NCBI RefSeq assembly: GCF_036785885.1
Contig: NC_092310.1
Coordinates: forward strand, 3,720,001 to 3,784,000
Direction: 5' to 3'
DNA from: Coffea arabica
Lineage: Eukaryota; Streptophyta; Magnoliopsida; Gentianales; Rubiaceae
Length of the DNA: 64,000 bases
Every line of letters begins with the position of its first letter. Position 1 is the stretch's first letter. Below are positions 1-11,194 of this stretch, in pieces. The translations under genes and the position numbers were made by a program. The notes under the pieces were generated by a model, which was given only the letters and a program-made list of their open reading frames with translations, was not told where the DNA came from and ran no database searches.

Positions 1-309
1 ATATAAATAAGTTATCAAAAAAGACTAATAAAATGTGATAGTGCAACGGTTACTACATTGGTCTTCTATTACAAAGGTCTTGAGTTCGAATCTTGATAAC
101 TACATTTTGCAAAAAAAAAAAAAAAAAAGAGGAAAACTCAAAAACCGGAAATAACCGGTTCAAATCCGGTTCAGCGGTTTAGCGGTCCGACCGGTTTTTG
201 ACCGGTTTCTTGACAAAGTCAAACCTGGCATTGAACCGGACCGGAGCCATGGCCGGTTCGCGATTCAACCGGTCGAACCGGCCGGTCCGGTCCGGTTTTC
301 AAAACACTG
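1..309. mobile_element. hAT-like MITE, 3' portion, cut by window edge
   Basis: The arm from about 140 to 300 is a run of ACCGGT/CCGGTC motifs and closes with GGTTTTCAAAACACTG at 294-309. This is the inverted form of the start of the copy at 11,231 (CAATGTTTTAAAACTCGAAC) and resembles the end of the complete copy at 2,214-3,002. The internal part (1-130) has a tRNA-like promoter pair and a long A run at about 111-128. The left terminus lies outside the window, so the target duplication cannot be checked here. Confidence 0.65.
39..92 (+). promoter_or_regulatory. Pol III A box / B box pair inside hAT-like MITE
   Basis: TAGTGCAACGG at 39-49 fits the tRNA A-box consensus TRGYNNARNGG. GTTCGAATC at 84-92 fits the B-box core. 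The two starts are 45 bp apart, which is within the range for tRNA-derived SINEs. An A-rich tract follows about 20 bp later. The same pair with the same spacing recurs at 2,746-2,799. Function is inferred, not shown. Confidence 0.5.
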
Positions 310-2205
310 GTTTTAGTAAACTGACAGCCACTAACTAGTTTCAAAGCTGACAATAATACTATAACCATTTTGGTTCTCTGAGATTAACTTGTTTTAGCAA
401 TGGCCTCAAAGCTTTTGCTGGATGGTTCAGAATTTCTGATGTTAACCTCTTACCTTTCTAGTTTGTTTGTCTTGAATCCCAGTCTTCAAGAGTAGCTTTG
501 TTTCTTAAAGATAATTAAAGGAAAATGTAGCCAATAAGAATTGCAGAAAGAAACAAAAGCATAGAATCTAGCCATTACCATTTTTTTATCACTTTAAATC
601 CCTCTTTACAGGGTACGCTTATAATTTACTTTTCTTTGTTTTTTTCTCTCTTGCCCAAACAAATTACAATGGTAGAAAAAACAGACAGGGCTGGATTTGA
701 AGAGTATTCATCCTATGTTGAGTATAAGTTCATCCCTCTCCCTTTTTTTTTCGAAATTGAAAACGTCAACTCTTCATTGTTGCTATCTATGTTTTCAAAA
801 GTTATATATTTATTAAGTAAATCTAGAGATGAAAATATGCAACTTGGTTTGATGTTTGAAGCATAATTACCCACTCACATAGCTGAGCACCATATTTCCT
901 CCAAAATTGTTGCTAGTCTTCAATGGCCAGTGTGCAATGTCATTGAGGTTATTAAATTGTCTTGAATGATTGCTACTTGCAGTTGAGGTCGCTCATATCC
1001 AAGTCAAAAGGGTGTGTTTTCCTAAGCTCATTGAATCAAAGGCACATGCACCAGCATGCATATTCACATTAAATGGAGGTGTTCAGCTTTTTGTGTGTAT
1101 TAAAAATGAGTGAATAATTACGTAAAAAAAAAAGGAAATAGATAAATCAAACGTGAAATGGATAAAGTAAAAGGAGCGTAGATAGAGCCGGTTGGTTGTC
1201 AGATAAATCATTTCCAAATAATATAATATATATTGAATATTTTGTAACTTTATGTAAATTTTTATATGTTTTTACGATAGAGGCATAATATTTTATTATT
1301 ATTTATTTAAATTTTATATATAATAATTATATTTATTTTATTAAATTTTATAAGTAATTCACGTGGAATATTCATGAAGTAAACTACTGCTACTGTTGAA
1401 TTGTCAGTTGCTTGTGCACGGGCAATTACTGCAACTATGACTGGAGCAAGGCGCATTAAAGTTCGCCATTGCAGTGTTTATTTAAGGTGCAACGGGGTGG
1501 TCAAATCCTTTGATCGGGATTTGATGTCTATCCAGATCATTAATCAAACCATCAGATTGGATGTGATCAGACTTTGAAAATCCAAAAACGTATGGAGACG
1601 AAGACTCAGTTGATCTCTTTCCCTCATCCGTTCCTAGAGAATCCTTGATTACCCACCCATCTGACCTTTTAAATTCATTAGAGCTTGGACCAAATAAACA
1701 AATTGTATGTTTCATTTTTGTGACGAACGCAAACATATTTTTCTCTTTAGGGATTTAGAGATTGTAGACTTGGATCTCATTGTGAGTTATTTTTCTCCCA
1801 CTATTTGTAGATCAGACGAATTACTTGGAAAATGTTCTAAATTAAAAGCCCATGGATATCAAATTAAATACAATCTAAATAAAATTATGGGATCTTGATG
1901 TCCAATTACACATTGAAAAATAAAATTTTGGGATCTTGATATGTTCAATTATGCATTGAATACAATCCAAAGAAAATTGTGGAATTTAACATGTTCATTC
2001 TCCAAATACATATTGATCAAAAAAATCAACTGCTAGGCTTGCCATATAATTGGTCTAGACTGACATAACATTCTCGTTGATTTGTGAGTTCCTTGCAACC
2101 ATAAAATTTTTTTTTTTTTTTTTTAAAAGTGAGGGGCAGTTAACTGTGGTAATTTCACACTTTGTGCATGGTTCATTAGTTCCCTTAGCTTGCAATACTT
2201 GGTGA
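310..2205. other. AT-rich intergenic DNA without a recognisable gene
   Basis: I see no conserved protein. Short open frames (for example 636-866 on plus and 1,482-1,736 on minus) show no family motif. A dispersed AT-rich repeat lies at about 1,215-1,375 (listed separately), and a poly-T run at about 2,106-2,124. Confidence 0.5.
1215..1375. repeat. Dispersed AT-rich repeat, copy shared with 3,840-3,975
   Basis: Both copies share the order: a tract reading TTTACGATA, then ATATTTTATTA, then ATATATAATAATT, then AAATTTTATAAGTAAT followed by CCACGT or TCACGT. The copy at 3,840-3,975 lies in an insertion of about 200 bp that splits a duplicated DUF538 upstream region. This suggests a small mobile element of unknown class. 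Confidence 0.5.
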
Positions 2206-3010
2206 GTAAAAATCATAGTTATTAAACCCAACCCGGGAAGGAACCCGGCGAAGGAGGTGGGTCAACGGGTTACTGGTTGAATCGGTGGGTGAGTGGTTGA
2301 ACCGGTGGGTCACTACATATATTTAAATATTATATTTCATAATTATTTATATAAGATATATGATATAAATTGTAATAAATAATACCATAACAAAAGCTCA
2401 TTTAATTTAATTTGTTATAAAATAATTAATTCATATAAGAATCAATCAAATATAAAGTTATTTATTAATATACCAAACTTCAAGTGTAAAATTTTATCTA
2501 TATTTAGTGTAATTATCTAGCTTATTTATGAATTTTAAGTGTAAAAAATTATTAAAAATAATATTTGTCTTTAAATGAATTATTTAATATGTTATTTTTG
2601 GAATCCATTTTATAACTTATAGAGTTTGGAGGGTAATAAATTTTTATTAAAAGATTCTAAATAAATTTGTTTTAGAGAAAAAAAGATAGAATTGAAAAAA
2701 CATTTATATATCATAATAAAGCTACTATATCAACATATTTGGAAGTAGTTTGGTGGTAAGCAGGCGGTAGTGTTGGGACAGAGGTCTGAAGTTCGAGTTC
2801 CAACAATAGCAATATAATTTTTCCACAAAACCGGCCAAAACTGGCCGGGTTTCCGGTTTAACCCGGTTCGACCGCCGGGTCATTGACTAAGTCAACGGTC
2901 TCTTTGCACAAATGATCTGATTTCAAACCCGGCCCGGTCCAATGACCGGTCCACCGGTTTGACCGGTTCGACCGCCGAGGCGGGCCGGGTTTAAAAACTA
3001 TGGTAAAAAT
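2206..3010. mobile_element. Complete hAT-like MITE with 8-bp target duplication
   Basis: The element body is 2,214-3,002 (789 bp). It starts CATAGTTATTAAACCC and ends GGGTTTAAAAACTATG, an inverted repeat with one mismatch in the outer 16 bases. Directly flanking it is the 8-bp repeat GTAAAAAT at 2,206-2,213 and 3,003-3,010. An 8-bp duplication is the hAT superfamily length. Both arms are rich in ACCGG/CCGGGT motifs, the middle is AT-rich, and a tRNA-like promoter pair lies at 2,746-2,800. No transposase is encoded, so it is non-autonomous. Confidence 0.85.
2746..2800 (+). promoter_or_regulatory. Pol III A box / B box pair inside hAT-like MITE
   Basis: TAGTTTGGTGG at 2,746-2,756 matches the tRNA A box. 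GTTCGAGTTC at 2,791-2,800 resembles the B box. The starts are 45 bp apart, exactly as in the copy at 39-92, so the pair looks like a family feature rather than chance. Confidence 0.45.
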
Positions 3011-3029
3011 GCTCACTAATTTGAAAATT

Positions 3030-3645
3030 CGCCATATTCGATCCGATTCATTCCGAAAATTATTATTTGACCAGGTCAAAAGAGGGTCGAGGGTCGAGTA
3101 TCCAATTAGATGCAGAGACGATTAGAATTACATAATTAAAAATCCACTAGTACCTGACCCACTCCGAATATTTTTTTTTATTTTTTTTACACATACTACA
3201 AAATAATATTTTTAGAGCTAAATAAGTAATTTTATTGAACAAAAGGCATTATAAATATGGGAAAATATAGTTTGTTTACAGGATTTATTTGTAGAGGTCA
3301 TGATTTTATGTTTTTAGAAAAGAGTTAAATTAATGTGGAATATATTTAATAAAAGGTACTATTTAATTCAAATTTTCATTGATTTTGAATTTTTTGAATT
3401 TTTTTCTTTTTTATTGTATACTCTTTGCAAGTGTGTTTCATGGTGGGAGATTTTTTTTAGAAAAATCTTTATTGAATTTTAGATGAATATGTAATATGCA
3501 AAATTAAATTATTATAAATTATTTTTTAAAAAATTAAATGATAAATGGGGCAGGAAGAGTATCCGTTGACTCGACATTATCTCAGCGGGTATCCAGTTAT
3601 CGGTATGAGTAAAAATCAAAAAATGGTATCCACTCCACGCCTACC
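3030..3645. mobile_element. Possible remnant of a second hAT-like MITE
   Basis: A 3' end reading CCACGCCTACCCCTAA at about 3,637-3,652 has the look of hAT termini that start TTAGGGGTAGGCGTGG in the opposite sense. The inner parts carry GGGTCGAGTATCC and GCGGGTATCC. I could not find a matching left terminus or target duplication, so this is a fragment at best. Confidence 0.3.
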
Positions 3646-3654
3646 CCTAACTAT

Positions 3655-4120
3655 TCGACAATTCGCACCCTTTTTCCTCTGTAAACAGCAATTATAGAGC
3701 CTATGCAGCATCTGAAACAGAGAAGTAGGCAAGATCTTCAGGACAAGGACATAGCATTATTGAGATTTGAGAGAAGATCGAACACAGGGTAAGAATGATT
3801 TTCAGATCAATCATCTCTCTGAGTGATATAACATTTTTTGAACGTTTTATAACGTTAAATAAATTATTTGTACATCTTTACGATAAATATGTGATATTTT
3901 ATTACTGATCATTTGAGTCTCATATATAATAATTGCATCTATATTATAAAATTTTATAAGTAATCCACGTAGAGCTGCTCCTATATCAACAAATATTACA
4001 CCGTTGCAGACAATTGTCACCGACAACCGTCCATTTTCTTAGTCCAGACCTCTTAATATTCAATATCAATCCTTTTCTCGATTGTCTCAAAATTTCGTCT
4101 AGTGTTTAATAATGGTATCC
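3655..4120. repeat. Left copy of duplicated DUF538 upstream region
   Basis: 3,655-3,795 matches 9,740-9,856 almost base for base, with shared blocks such as CAGCAATTAYARAGCCTA, GAAACAGAGAAGTAGGCAAG and ATTGAGATTTGA. After an insertion of about 200 bp, 4,050-4,115 again matches 9,856-9,915 (TTCTCGATTGTCTCAAAATT versus TTCTCGATGATCTCAAAATT). The right copy leads directly into the DUF538 gene at 9,990; the left copy leads into the PIF/Harbinger element. Confidence 0.7.
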
Positions 4121-4544
4121 AAACAAACAAATGCTCCGTTTGGATTAACTATTTTTTGGGGTGTTTTTCAAAAAATTTATTGTTCATTTTTTGGAAAACA
4201 GTAAATGTTGTTTGGATTGCTGTCATTCACAAACAGATTGTTTTTGAAAAACAAACGTGTTTGGATTCACTGTTTTTGAAAAACAGTAGTTAAATTTTTT
4301 AACAATAAATATCCTTCCTAAAATACTTAATGACGTTTGTAGTGGTACAATTAAAAGCAATAGGCAAGATACATAGGTTTCATAAGACTACATGCCAGAT
4401 ATAATATGTCCGTGGAAACATTATTATTACAAAAGCATTGACAATCCGCTTTATAGTTAGAAAGCCCTACGAGAGAGAGATCATCATGTTCTACTGATAT
4501 TGGTGATAGTACATGTGATCGGCTATTACTCTCCTGTCTTCATT

Positions 4545-5870
4545 CTAACTAGCAATTCCTTGTGCCGACATATCCAGTGGTTGTGGTCCGGTCATTTGGT
4601 TGCCCTGGTCTAAATTATCTGCCAATGTTGCATCAGCTTCTTTTTCAACAAAATATGCATCATTGGGAACATGATCACGCATAAAGTTGTGCAAGGCACA
4701 ACAAGCAAGGACAATGTTATTTTGCGTTGCCATCAAATAGTTCTGCATGGATCCCTTAAGTATCGGAAATCACTTTTTCAAGACACCAAACGTTCGTTCT
4801 ATAATTTCCCTTAACATTGCATGGCGTCTGTTGAAAAGTACTTTTATTGCCCGCTCTTGTGGGGTTCCCCGTGCACCCCTAAAGGGAGCCATAAATCCTA
4901 GCAGATTTGTGTATGCCGCGTCCACCGCATAATACTTGCCTGGATATCATGTACAGATAATTAAGTTCATTATGGCAACTCAAATTTAAACAATAAGAAA
5001 ACTCAATTAGGCAAGGCATTTTTTGATTTAATTTTCACGCACCTGCTGGTGGCATTGGAAAGGCACGATTATGATCAAGTAAAACATCTCGTAAGATCCT
5101 AGAATCATGGGCGCTACCCTCCCACCCTACCCTGACATAAGTGAATCTCATATTATGGTCACATACAGTTAGAATGTTTTGTGATAAGCCGCCATGCCTG
5201 TTTCGATAACGATCCCTGTTTCTACACCAAGTTGAAATGTGTGTTCCATCAATAGCTCAAACGCAATTCTAATCACATGGGCCAGTGTTACATACTTAAC
5301 AGGTTTTCATAATGACTAAATAAACATTAAATTCCTAACCTTAAACTATGGCCGGAACAGCGCACTGCTTTGTATTTTTGGATGAATTGTGTGATAATCT
5401 ATCTGCCTGACCAAGTCGCGTCCCAATCGAATGAGAGATCGAAGGCAGCGTTGTAGATGGCGGTCCACTGTCTCGGAAGAATATTAGAATCTCTCAGCTA
5501 GCACCCTATGTCGCTTAGTATGACTCAAGTACAGAAGGCAAATGGCGACAGACTTATGAATTCCCACCCGTTGTGTAGGGTGCGACTTCCAATAACCCTG
5601 CTCAAGCAACAAGTCACATAATTGCAGGAAAAAGGGAGCTTCCATGTGAAGGTTGTCGAATATTCTGTCTTGATGACCGTTTATTAGCTCTAGAACCTAT
5701 TGAGCATCCGATTGTGTACCATCTCGGATTCATCACCGCTGTAAAGAGTTTAGGTATGGGTCGAATAAGACCAATCCAAGAAGAACAAACATGGTGAAGG
5801 TCAAAAGAAGCTCCTCCTCATCCGATTCATCAGAAGTTTCCCCACCATGGGCATAATGATCACTTTCCAT
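4545..5870 (-). pseudogene. PIF/Harbinger (HARBI1-like, DDE_Tnp_4) transposase pseudogene
   Basis: Reading the minus strand from ATG at 5,870: an acidic start (MESDHYAHGGETSDESDEEE), a helix-turn-helix-like part (GHQDRIFDNLHMEAPFFLQL...LLYLSHTKRHRVLAERF...SSETVDRHLQRCLRSLIRLG), then the catalytic core. The DDE residues are visible in AIDGTHISTW (first D), GWEGSAHDSRILRD (second D) and IIERTFGVLKK (E). The C-terminus IVLACCALHNFMRDHVPN is typical of the family. Two introns are readable, about 5,275-5,338 and 4,945-5,045 (donor GTGCGT, acceptor CCAG), the latter joining PPAG to KYYAVDAAYTN. At least seven in-frame stops break the frame, two before IRDGTQ, one after QSDAQ, one after LAERF, one before FK, one before AIDGTH, one after VLKK. 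It would normally excise and insert its element together with the Myb-like partner. Confidence 0.85.
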
Positions 5871-6523
5871 CAAGTGTTATTGGTGCAGCTTCATAAAAGA
5901 TGAATCTGCAAGGTTTATGGCAGCAGTAATGATCAAAATCAAGATCAATAGGCTCCTAATTAATCATAAATGACTTAAAAAATGCTATATACCTGCAATA
6001 GTTAATAATTGAAATTATATGTTCTCACAAAGACAAGTCATTAATTGTCTTTTCAAGATACAATTACGAACAAGCCTGTCTTAACAAAATAGTATCATAA
6101 AAGTGAAATGGAGTTAGAATGATGCTTTAATGTATTGGCCTACAATATCCTAAAATACTAGAGCAACTGCTAATTTGGCCACAAACATTATGAATAAAAC
6201 TTGACAACTCATTGTTAACTTGTCCGAATTATAAGAATTAACGAATACTCAACAAAGTCATGGCCACAAAGCATCCTGAATTTGAATAAACAAATGACAA
6301 GCATAGTAAAAAAAGCACTCATAGTTCCGGTAGTAAATACTACAACTAACGGTCTCAAGTATAAACAAACAAAGGCAACAACTCAAGCTTCAAAGAAGTG
6401 CTCCGAATGCACAAACGACTATAACAGGAGTAGGGGAGGGGGCTCCTGAGTGCCATGGTCAGGCGGGAGACAGCCTTTTAACTTCATAAAGGTGATGCGG
6501 TCGGTGTCTGATCCAGCTAAATT

Positions 6524-7512
6524 TCAAATAGCCAGCTCTTGAGGGTCATTCAATGTTTCAGCAGCAGCCATTTTGGTTACGTAGGCCACGTTCTCTAATC
6601 CCCAAAGTTGTTCCATGGAAACATCATAATCCGATTTCTTCGATCTATCTCGGCCAGAACGATGCTTGGTCGGAGAGCTGACTGACACACTCATGCTACT
6701 GCACTTTTTTCGACTAACCAGCGACTCAATGGTGTCAAGAGCCCTGAGGTATCTATTAGTTACTGAACCAGAGGCAATGGACATAGGACTACCGCTGGAG
6801 CAATCACCTGACTTTCGCTTTCCTTTACTCTTCTTCCCTTTCTCATCTTTCGCCCCTGCTACCTCAACATCAGTATCCTCGTCCGCATAGTCCGACCTTT
6901 TCTTTTCCTGTGCACATCGTGCAGTAGTCTCCATGTCTTGCTCCTCGGCTGAAGTACGGGGGTCGTTCTCGAAGCCAGAGCTGAAGTCTCCCGTTGCGTC
7001 TTGATTGACAAATACCTCCTCAAGTAAATGATAGACTGAGTAGTCATTTTGAAATTTTACAAATTTTGGGTTCACCTGGTACAAATATGACAGCCCAAAA
7101 GGGAGTTAACGAAACCAGCACATATAAGGAGTAAAAACACAGCCATGGCAGATATAAAAACTCAATTATTGAATAGTTATACCTGCTCCATCTAGGCTCA
7201 CTTGTTATCTCCCATAAGGAAGGTAAACTTCTGGCTATCCCAACCCAATCCCGTTCCCTGCCTCTTGAAGGCAATGTACAGTTTGGTTAGCTCTCGCAAT
7301 GCATAGTATTTCGCTCTTATACTATCAAAAGTGAAAGAGGTGCCGTATTGGCCGTTCAACCACCGTTATATTTCAGAAACCACAAAACTAGAAATGTTAT
7401 TGTCCCTAATTTCACTAGCTTTATGCATGTTCAGAAGGTGGTGGGCAAAAGTAATTTCGTGCTGCTTAGAGAAATGCAAACGCTGCGAATCTCCGCGCCT
7501 TTGTTTTCTCAT
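6524..7512 (-). pseudogene. Myb/SANT-like protein of PIF/Harbinger element, pseudogene
   Basis: This is the second gene of the element, 654 bp upstream of the transposase in the same direction. Exon 1 is 7,183-7,512 from ATG at 7,512; the intron has donor GTATAA and acceptor ACCAG; exon 2 is 6,524-7,075, for about 293 residues. Exon 1 carries the Myb/SANT-like fold signature (FSKQHEITFAHHLLNMHKA, LNGQYGTSFTFDSIRAKYYA, GTGLGWDSQKF) and exon 2 opens VNPKFVKFQNDYSVYHLLEE, the usual continuation. A long charged, serine-rich tail with a lysine cluster (KDEKGKKSKGKRKSGD) follows. Three stops break exon 1, one after VVSEI and two near its end (GDNK, then A). Family knowledge says the Myb-like protein binds subterminal DNA and imports the transposase to the nucleus. 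Confidence 0.75.
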
Positions 7513-7739
7513 CTTTAATTAACTCATAAACAAATCTAGAAACAAACAAAGAAATAAAGTAACAGGCATGATTATTCAAGATATAGAGAGGACATAATAA
7601 TAACCAAATTGGACGAGGAGCAAGAATTACATTGTAGTAGTTAGAAATGCACTGCCTTAAATCGTTTTCCCCCCAAGCTGAGTTGGATGAACGAGTACTC
7701 TGGATGCAATTCTGCTTCAATGCTGGGTTGACATAGGAA

Positions 7740-9694
7740 AAAAATTAAAGTCTATTCGCAAGGCAGTGAACAAAGGGAAAACAAGTAAATATACCTTTGG
7801 CAGCACGGCGGGTAATAGGGGGCATGTAGCCTTAGACAGCGGCAACCATACAAGTCAGACTACCCTATTTTTTAGCACCGAACAGCAGTATGAATTTAGA
7901 CAGCAGACATCAAGTGTTTTCGAGGTTTCGGGAAAAAATTACAAGCCTTAAATAGCATCAGGCAGTTCATTGCAGAAAAAACACAGTAGTAGCAAGAATA
8001 ATATGGCAACATGAGTTTAGTTTTATATTAAACAAGGCAAGACACAGAGAGGATAGTGCACAATATGGAAAAGCACCAGGGAAAAACTGCTCTACACTAA
8101 TTTTCATTTAGGTCAGCAATATAACAGGTAAAAACTTATTTCACCATAGACTGCTTTTTCTCGTATCAAATTTCACATAGGTGGCTTCACAGTAAGCACA
8201 CTTGAAAGTGGACGGTGTTCAGGAAGTTAGTGTGCTAAGGAGAGGAGGATATGCATTAACAACTTCCTCTGGCCTTCCCAACTATATAAAAAACTTCCAC
8301 TTTAATATTCTCAAAAGCTTCACTCTAAGTCATGGCAGCAACCTAGGCTACACTTGCAACTTTTCTCAGATAGAATTTAAGCTTTCCTAAAGTTGCCAAC
8401 ATGGTTTAGATGTGCACATATAATTTCACCAACAGCATCCTCGAAGAGGAAAATGGTAGACAAGCATTTAACTACTTCAAGTTAGACTACAAATCATTCT
8501 CCAAAAACCAAAAATTAACATACTAAAGTAAGAACTATTCATCCAAAACCTATTTTTCACATCTTTTCAACAGGTTTTCAAAACTGTCCAAATGCTCATA
8601 ACTAAAATAAAACAATGAAGCAAGCAGCTCTTATATTTCTGGTGGCATTTGAAATCACTGGAATAACCAAAACCTCAAATTCACAATAGCATCTTACAAG
8701 CAACTTCACTGTCTTTTCAAGAGCCGAGGTCATGAATATATGGCTTCAATGCACAGCAACAGATTAATGCTTTCTACTAAACGCTATCCAATAATTAACA
8801 TATCAAACTGTCCCACACTTCCATGAAATCTTTTCCTATATCTTCTTACCAAACAATTATTAAGTATATAATTATTTCAGCACTTAAAATAATTGTTTCC
8901 TTTTTACTTACATAACAAAAATAATGTGCCCATCTTATTTCCATAGTATAAATAAACACTTAAATGGTTACAATTAGTTTTTTCCCTTTTATCCAACCAA
9001 GTAAATCCAAGAAATCATCAGAGAAAAATAGTTCTGACATGCAGCCATAAAAACAATACAAAATATAAAGCCACCAATTTTCTATCAAAGCATTCTAAAA
9101 TCCTCCGGAAACAGCAAAAATCTCCTCAAATGAAGTCCAACCCAAATGAAATCAAACCTTATCTAGAAACCAGATCCCAAGTGTATCACATATATTTGCC
9201 ACTTGCCACATCAATTTGACATTTTTAACCAAAAAGACCACAAAACACAAAAAACCCACTCATTATTCTAGACAATAATCAGCTAAGAAGCATTTGAAAG
9301 CAAGGAAAAAAAATATCAAATTTCGATGCAGAGCGAAGAGGGACTCAGAGTTCCTTAATGCCAGACGAACTCTCACAACAAGTCTTTGCGCCGAATGTCT
9401 GAAAACGTGTGAGGAATGGCGGAAAAGCAAACTCAGTCGGAGAGCTTTCTTTAGAGCAATATTTCTAGAAGTAGAGATTTAGTTCAAGTTTGGATTGTAG
9501 TGGCGTTCACACTCAATTGCGAATGAGAAAGTGTTTTAGGGTTGAGTAGTCAAAGAATAGCTGAATACAACACAATTGGGGCTTTTCACAAAAACGACGT
9601 AGGTTTGTGTTAGTTTCACTATACACTTAATTGTTATTGGGTCATAACATTTGTGTCATTGAAAGACAAAAACAGTTTTTTGGAAATAATTACA
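7740..9694. other. Non-coding right part of the PIF/Harbinger element
   Basis: About 2 kb between the 5' end of the Myb-like gene and the right terminal repeat. It is AT-rich with no conserved protein. GC rises at 9,290-9,480, near the terminus, where a promoter or leader for the minus-strand genes could lie. No TATA box could be assigned with confidence. Confidence 0.45.
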
Positions 9695-9739
9695 AATCCA
9701 AACAGAGCCCCAAATATTTCAAATAAACTCGAGGCAAAA

Positions 9740-9935
9740 CAATTTCTACACTTTTCCTTGGAAACAACAATTACAAAGCCTACCCAGCATCCCTGATAGA
9801 GAAACAGGCAGGATCTCAAGGACAGAACATTAATTGAGATTTGATGGAAGGCCTATCCTTCAATTATTCAACATGAATCCTTCTCGATGATCTCAAAATT
9901 TTCATCCGGTAATACTAGTATGTACTATAGAACTC
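9740..9935. repeat. Right copy of duplicated DUF538 upstream region
   Basis: Partner of 3,655-4,120. It runs into the DUF538 coding sequence starting at 9,990, so this copy is probably the working promoter/leader, and it lacks the insertion of about 200 bp present in the left copy. Confidence 0.7.
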
Positions 9936-9989
9936 CTCATTCTCCAACTCTACCTTCAAGAAACGGCAAACAATTGATCCTCGTCAAGA

Positions 9990-10469
9990 ATGGCCATGGC
10001 CTATTCTTCAAAGCTACAACTTCTACTCTTGATCTCCGTTTACTTGATTCCCATATCCCTTTCCCGTAATCCTATCCATCCATTGAGCACCCTCAAAATC
10101 GCAACCCCAGATGTCCATGACCTCCTCATAAGCTACAACCTCCTAAAGGGTCTCATACCAAAAGATGTCAAGTCCTATTCTCTTAATTCAGATGACAACA
10201 CTTTCACCGTTGAACTCACTCACAGGTGTTATGTTCATTTGTCTGACTTGTTTTACCATGACACTATTTTGACTGGCAAATTGAGTAGTGGGAATATTTC
10301 AGATATCCCTAGAATTCAGGTGAGGAAGTTCTTCATATGGATGCATGTTGCTTGCATTTATGTCAATGAAAGATTGAAATGGCTTGAATTTCAAGTTGGG
10401 CTTTTGACCGAGATTCATGCTGTTTCTACGTTCCAAGAGATTCCATCTTGTTGGAATTTTGAGTTATAG
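9990..10469 (+). CDS. DUF538 family secreted protein, copy 1
   Basis: A 159-residue protein of the plant DUF538 family (PF04398). An N-terminal signal peptide is visible (hydrophobic LQLLLLISVYLIPISLS at about 9-25), then the core: PDVHDLLISYNLLKGLIPKD, SYSLNSDDNTFTVELTHRCY, GKLSSGNISDIPRIQVRKFF, and EFQVGLLTEI near the end. The ATG at 9,990 is chosen because it gives the signal peptide and aligns with the paralogue at 20,871. It differs from that paralogue in the segment after KFFIWM (VACIYVNERLKWLEF), and ends earlier: the frame stops at TAG just before a shared AATTGAGGTAAAG stretch. The biochemical role of the family is not settled; Arabidopsis SVB, a trichome-branching gene, is a member. 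The upstream region is duplicated at 3,655-4,120. Confidence 0.85.
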   Translation: MAMAYSSKLQLLLLISVYLIPISLSRNPIHPLSTLKIATPDVHDLLISYNLLKGLIPKDVKSYSLNSDDNTFTVELTHRCYVHLSDLFYHDTILTGKLSSGNISDIPRIQVRKFFIWMHVACIYVNERLKWLEFQVGLLTEIHAVSTFQEIPSCWNFEL

Positions 10470-11194
10470 CAATCTCTGCTTGCATCAAATTGAGGTAAAG
10501 TTTGCATCTTTATGCTTTTTCTTTCTTTTTTGTTTTTAGATTTTGTTATCTATGCGTTCTTTTGTCCTTTTTTGTCATGTAACAACCATAAAGGAACAAC
10601 ATTATTGTGTCTTTGCAACAAGCATAAAGGTACAAAATTGTGTCTATGTGAATATTCCTTTTCCTAGATAAGATGTTAAGAGTTTAAATTCTAAGTACTT
10701 CTGTTGAGACTTCTGTATCTCTAAATGAAATAGGTAAATTCTGTCCAATTTTATGAAAAATGTATGTCTTTTGTGGCCTATAAATTAGCAGTAACTTCTC
10801 TAAAACAAAAGCAAACATTTTCTGCCCGATGCTGAAAAAAAACACATACTAGTAGAAAACTGATTGTCTTCTCTAATGTACATCATTTATTGCATTCTGG
10901 CTTCAGATATGGTGCTTTCTGGGTTTGATGTGTTCACCTAGTTTTGTTCTCTATCTAATTAAGTTGATTTGATTTCCGTTTCTATCATATTTTAGCTTCC
11001 AACTGCATTGAAATTCAGCTGCTCATAACTAAAGATGGCTCGAGACACCTTAACCTATGAGAGCAGTAGCTGGAGGTATTCTCCAGGGATGGTTTCTTTT
11101 CGTGGTTATAAGACTTCAAGATTTCCAGGACTTCTCTAGCTGGAAACTACCAGATGAAATATTAAGCATGTAATCCTACATAAATAAGAGACCA
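10470..11194. other. 3' region of DUF538 copy 1
   Basis: Just after the stop, ATTGAGGTAAAGTTTG is shared with the same position after copy 2 (21,360-21,377) and has the form of a splice donor (GAG/GTAAAG). A 3'-UTR intron ending near 10,995 (TTTTAG before CTTCCAACTGC) is possible. No coding sequence seen. Confidence 0.4.

Larger units (their letters stand above)
4132..9710 (-). mobile_element. PIF/Harbinger DNA transposon, two-gene, decayed
   Basis: The ends carry the inverted repeat GCTC(C/T)GTTTGGATT at about 4,133-4,147 and 9,695-9,709, the PIF/Harbinger terminus type also seen in the short element at 24,210-24,786. Inside, on the minus strand, are the two genes expected of this superfamily: a Myb/SANT-like ORF (6,524-7,512) followed by a DDE_Tnp_4 (HARBI1-like) transposase (4,545-5,870). 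The total of about 5.6 kb is normal for an autonomous copy. I could not assign a clear 3-bp target duplication, so the outer limits are good to a few bases only. Both genes are broken by stops. Confidence 0.8.

Noticed and set aside
39..100. True tRNA gene
   Set aside because: A and B boxes are present, but I could not fold a cloverleaf with an anticodon arm; inverted GTTATCAA/TTGATAAC at 11-18 and 93-100 is too far from the A box to be an acceptor stem.
636..866. 76-residue open frame on plus strand
   Set aside because: No family motif, lies in AT-rich intergenic DNA with no promoter or paralogue.
9887..10069. 60-residue frame overlapping the DUF538 start
   Set aside because: It is a shadow frame; the DUF538 frame from 9,990 has the conserved domain and signal peptide.
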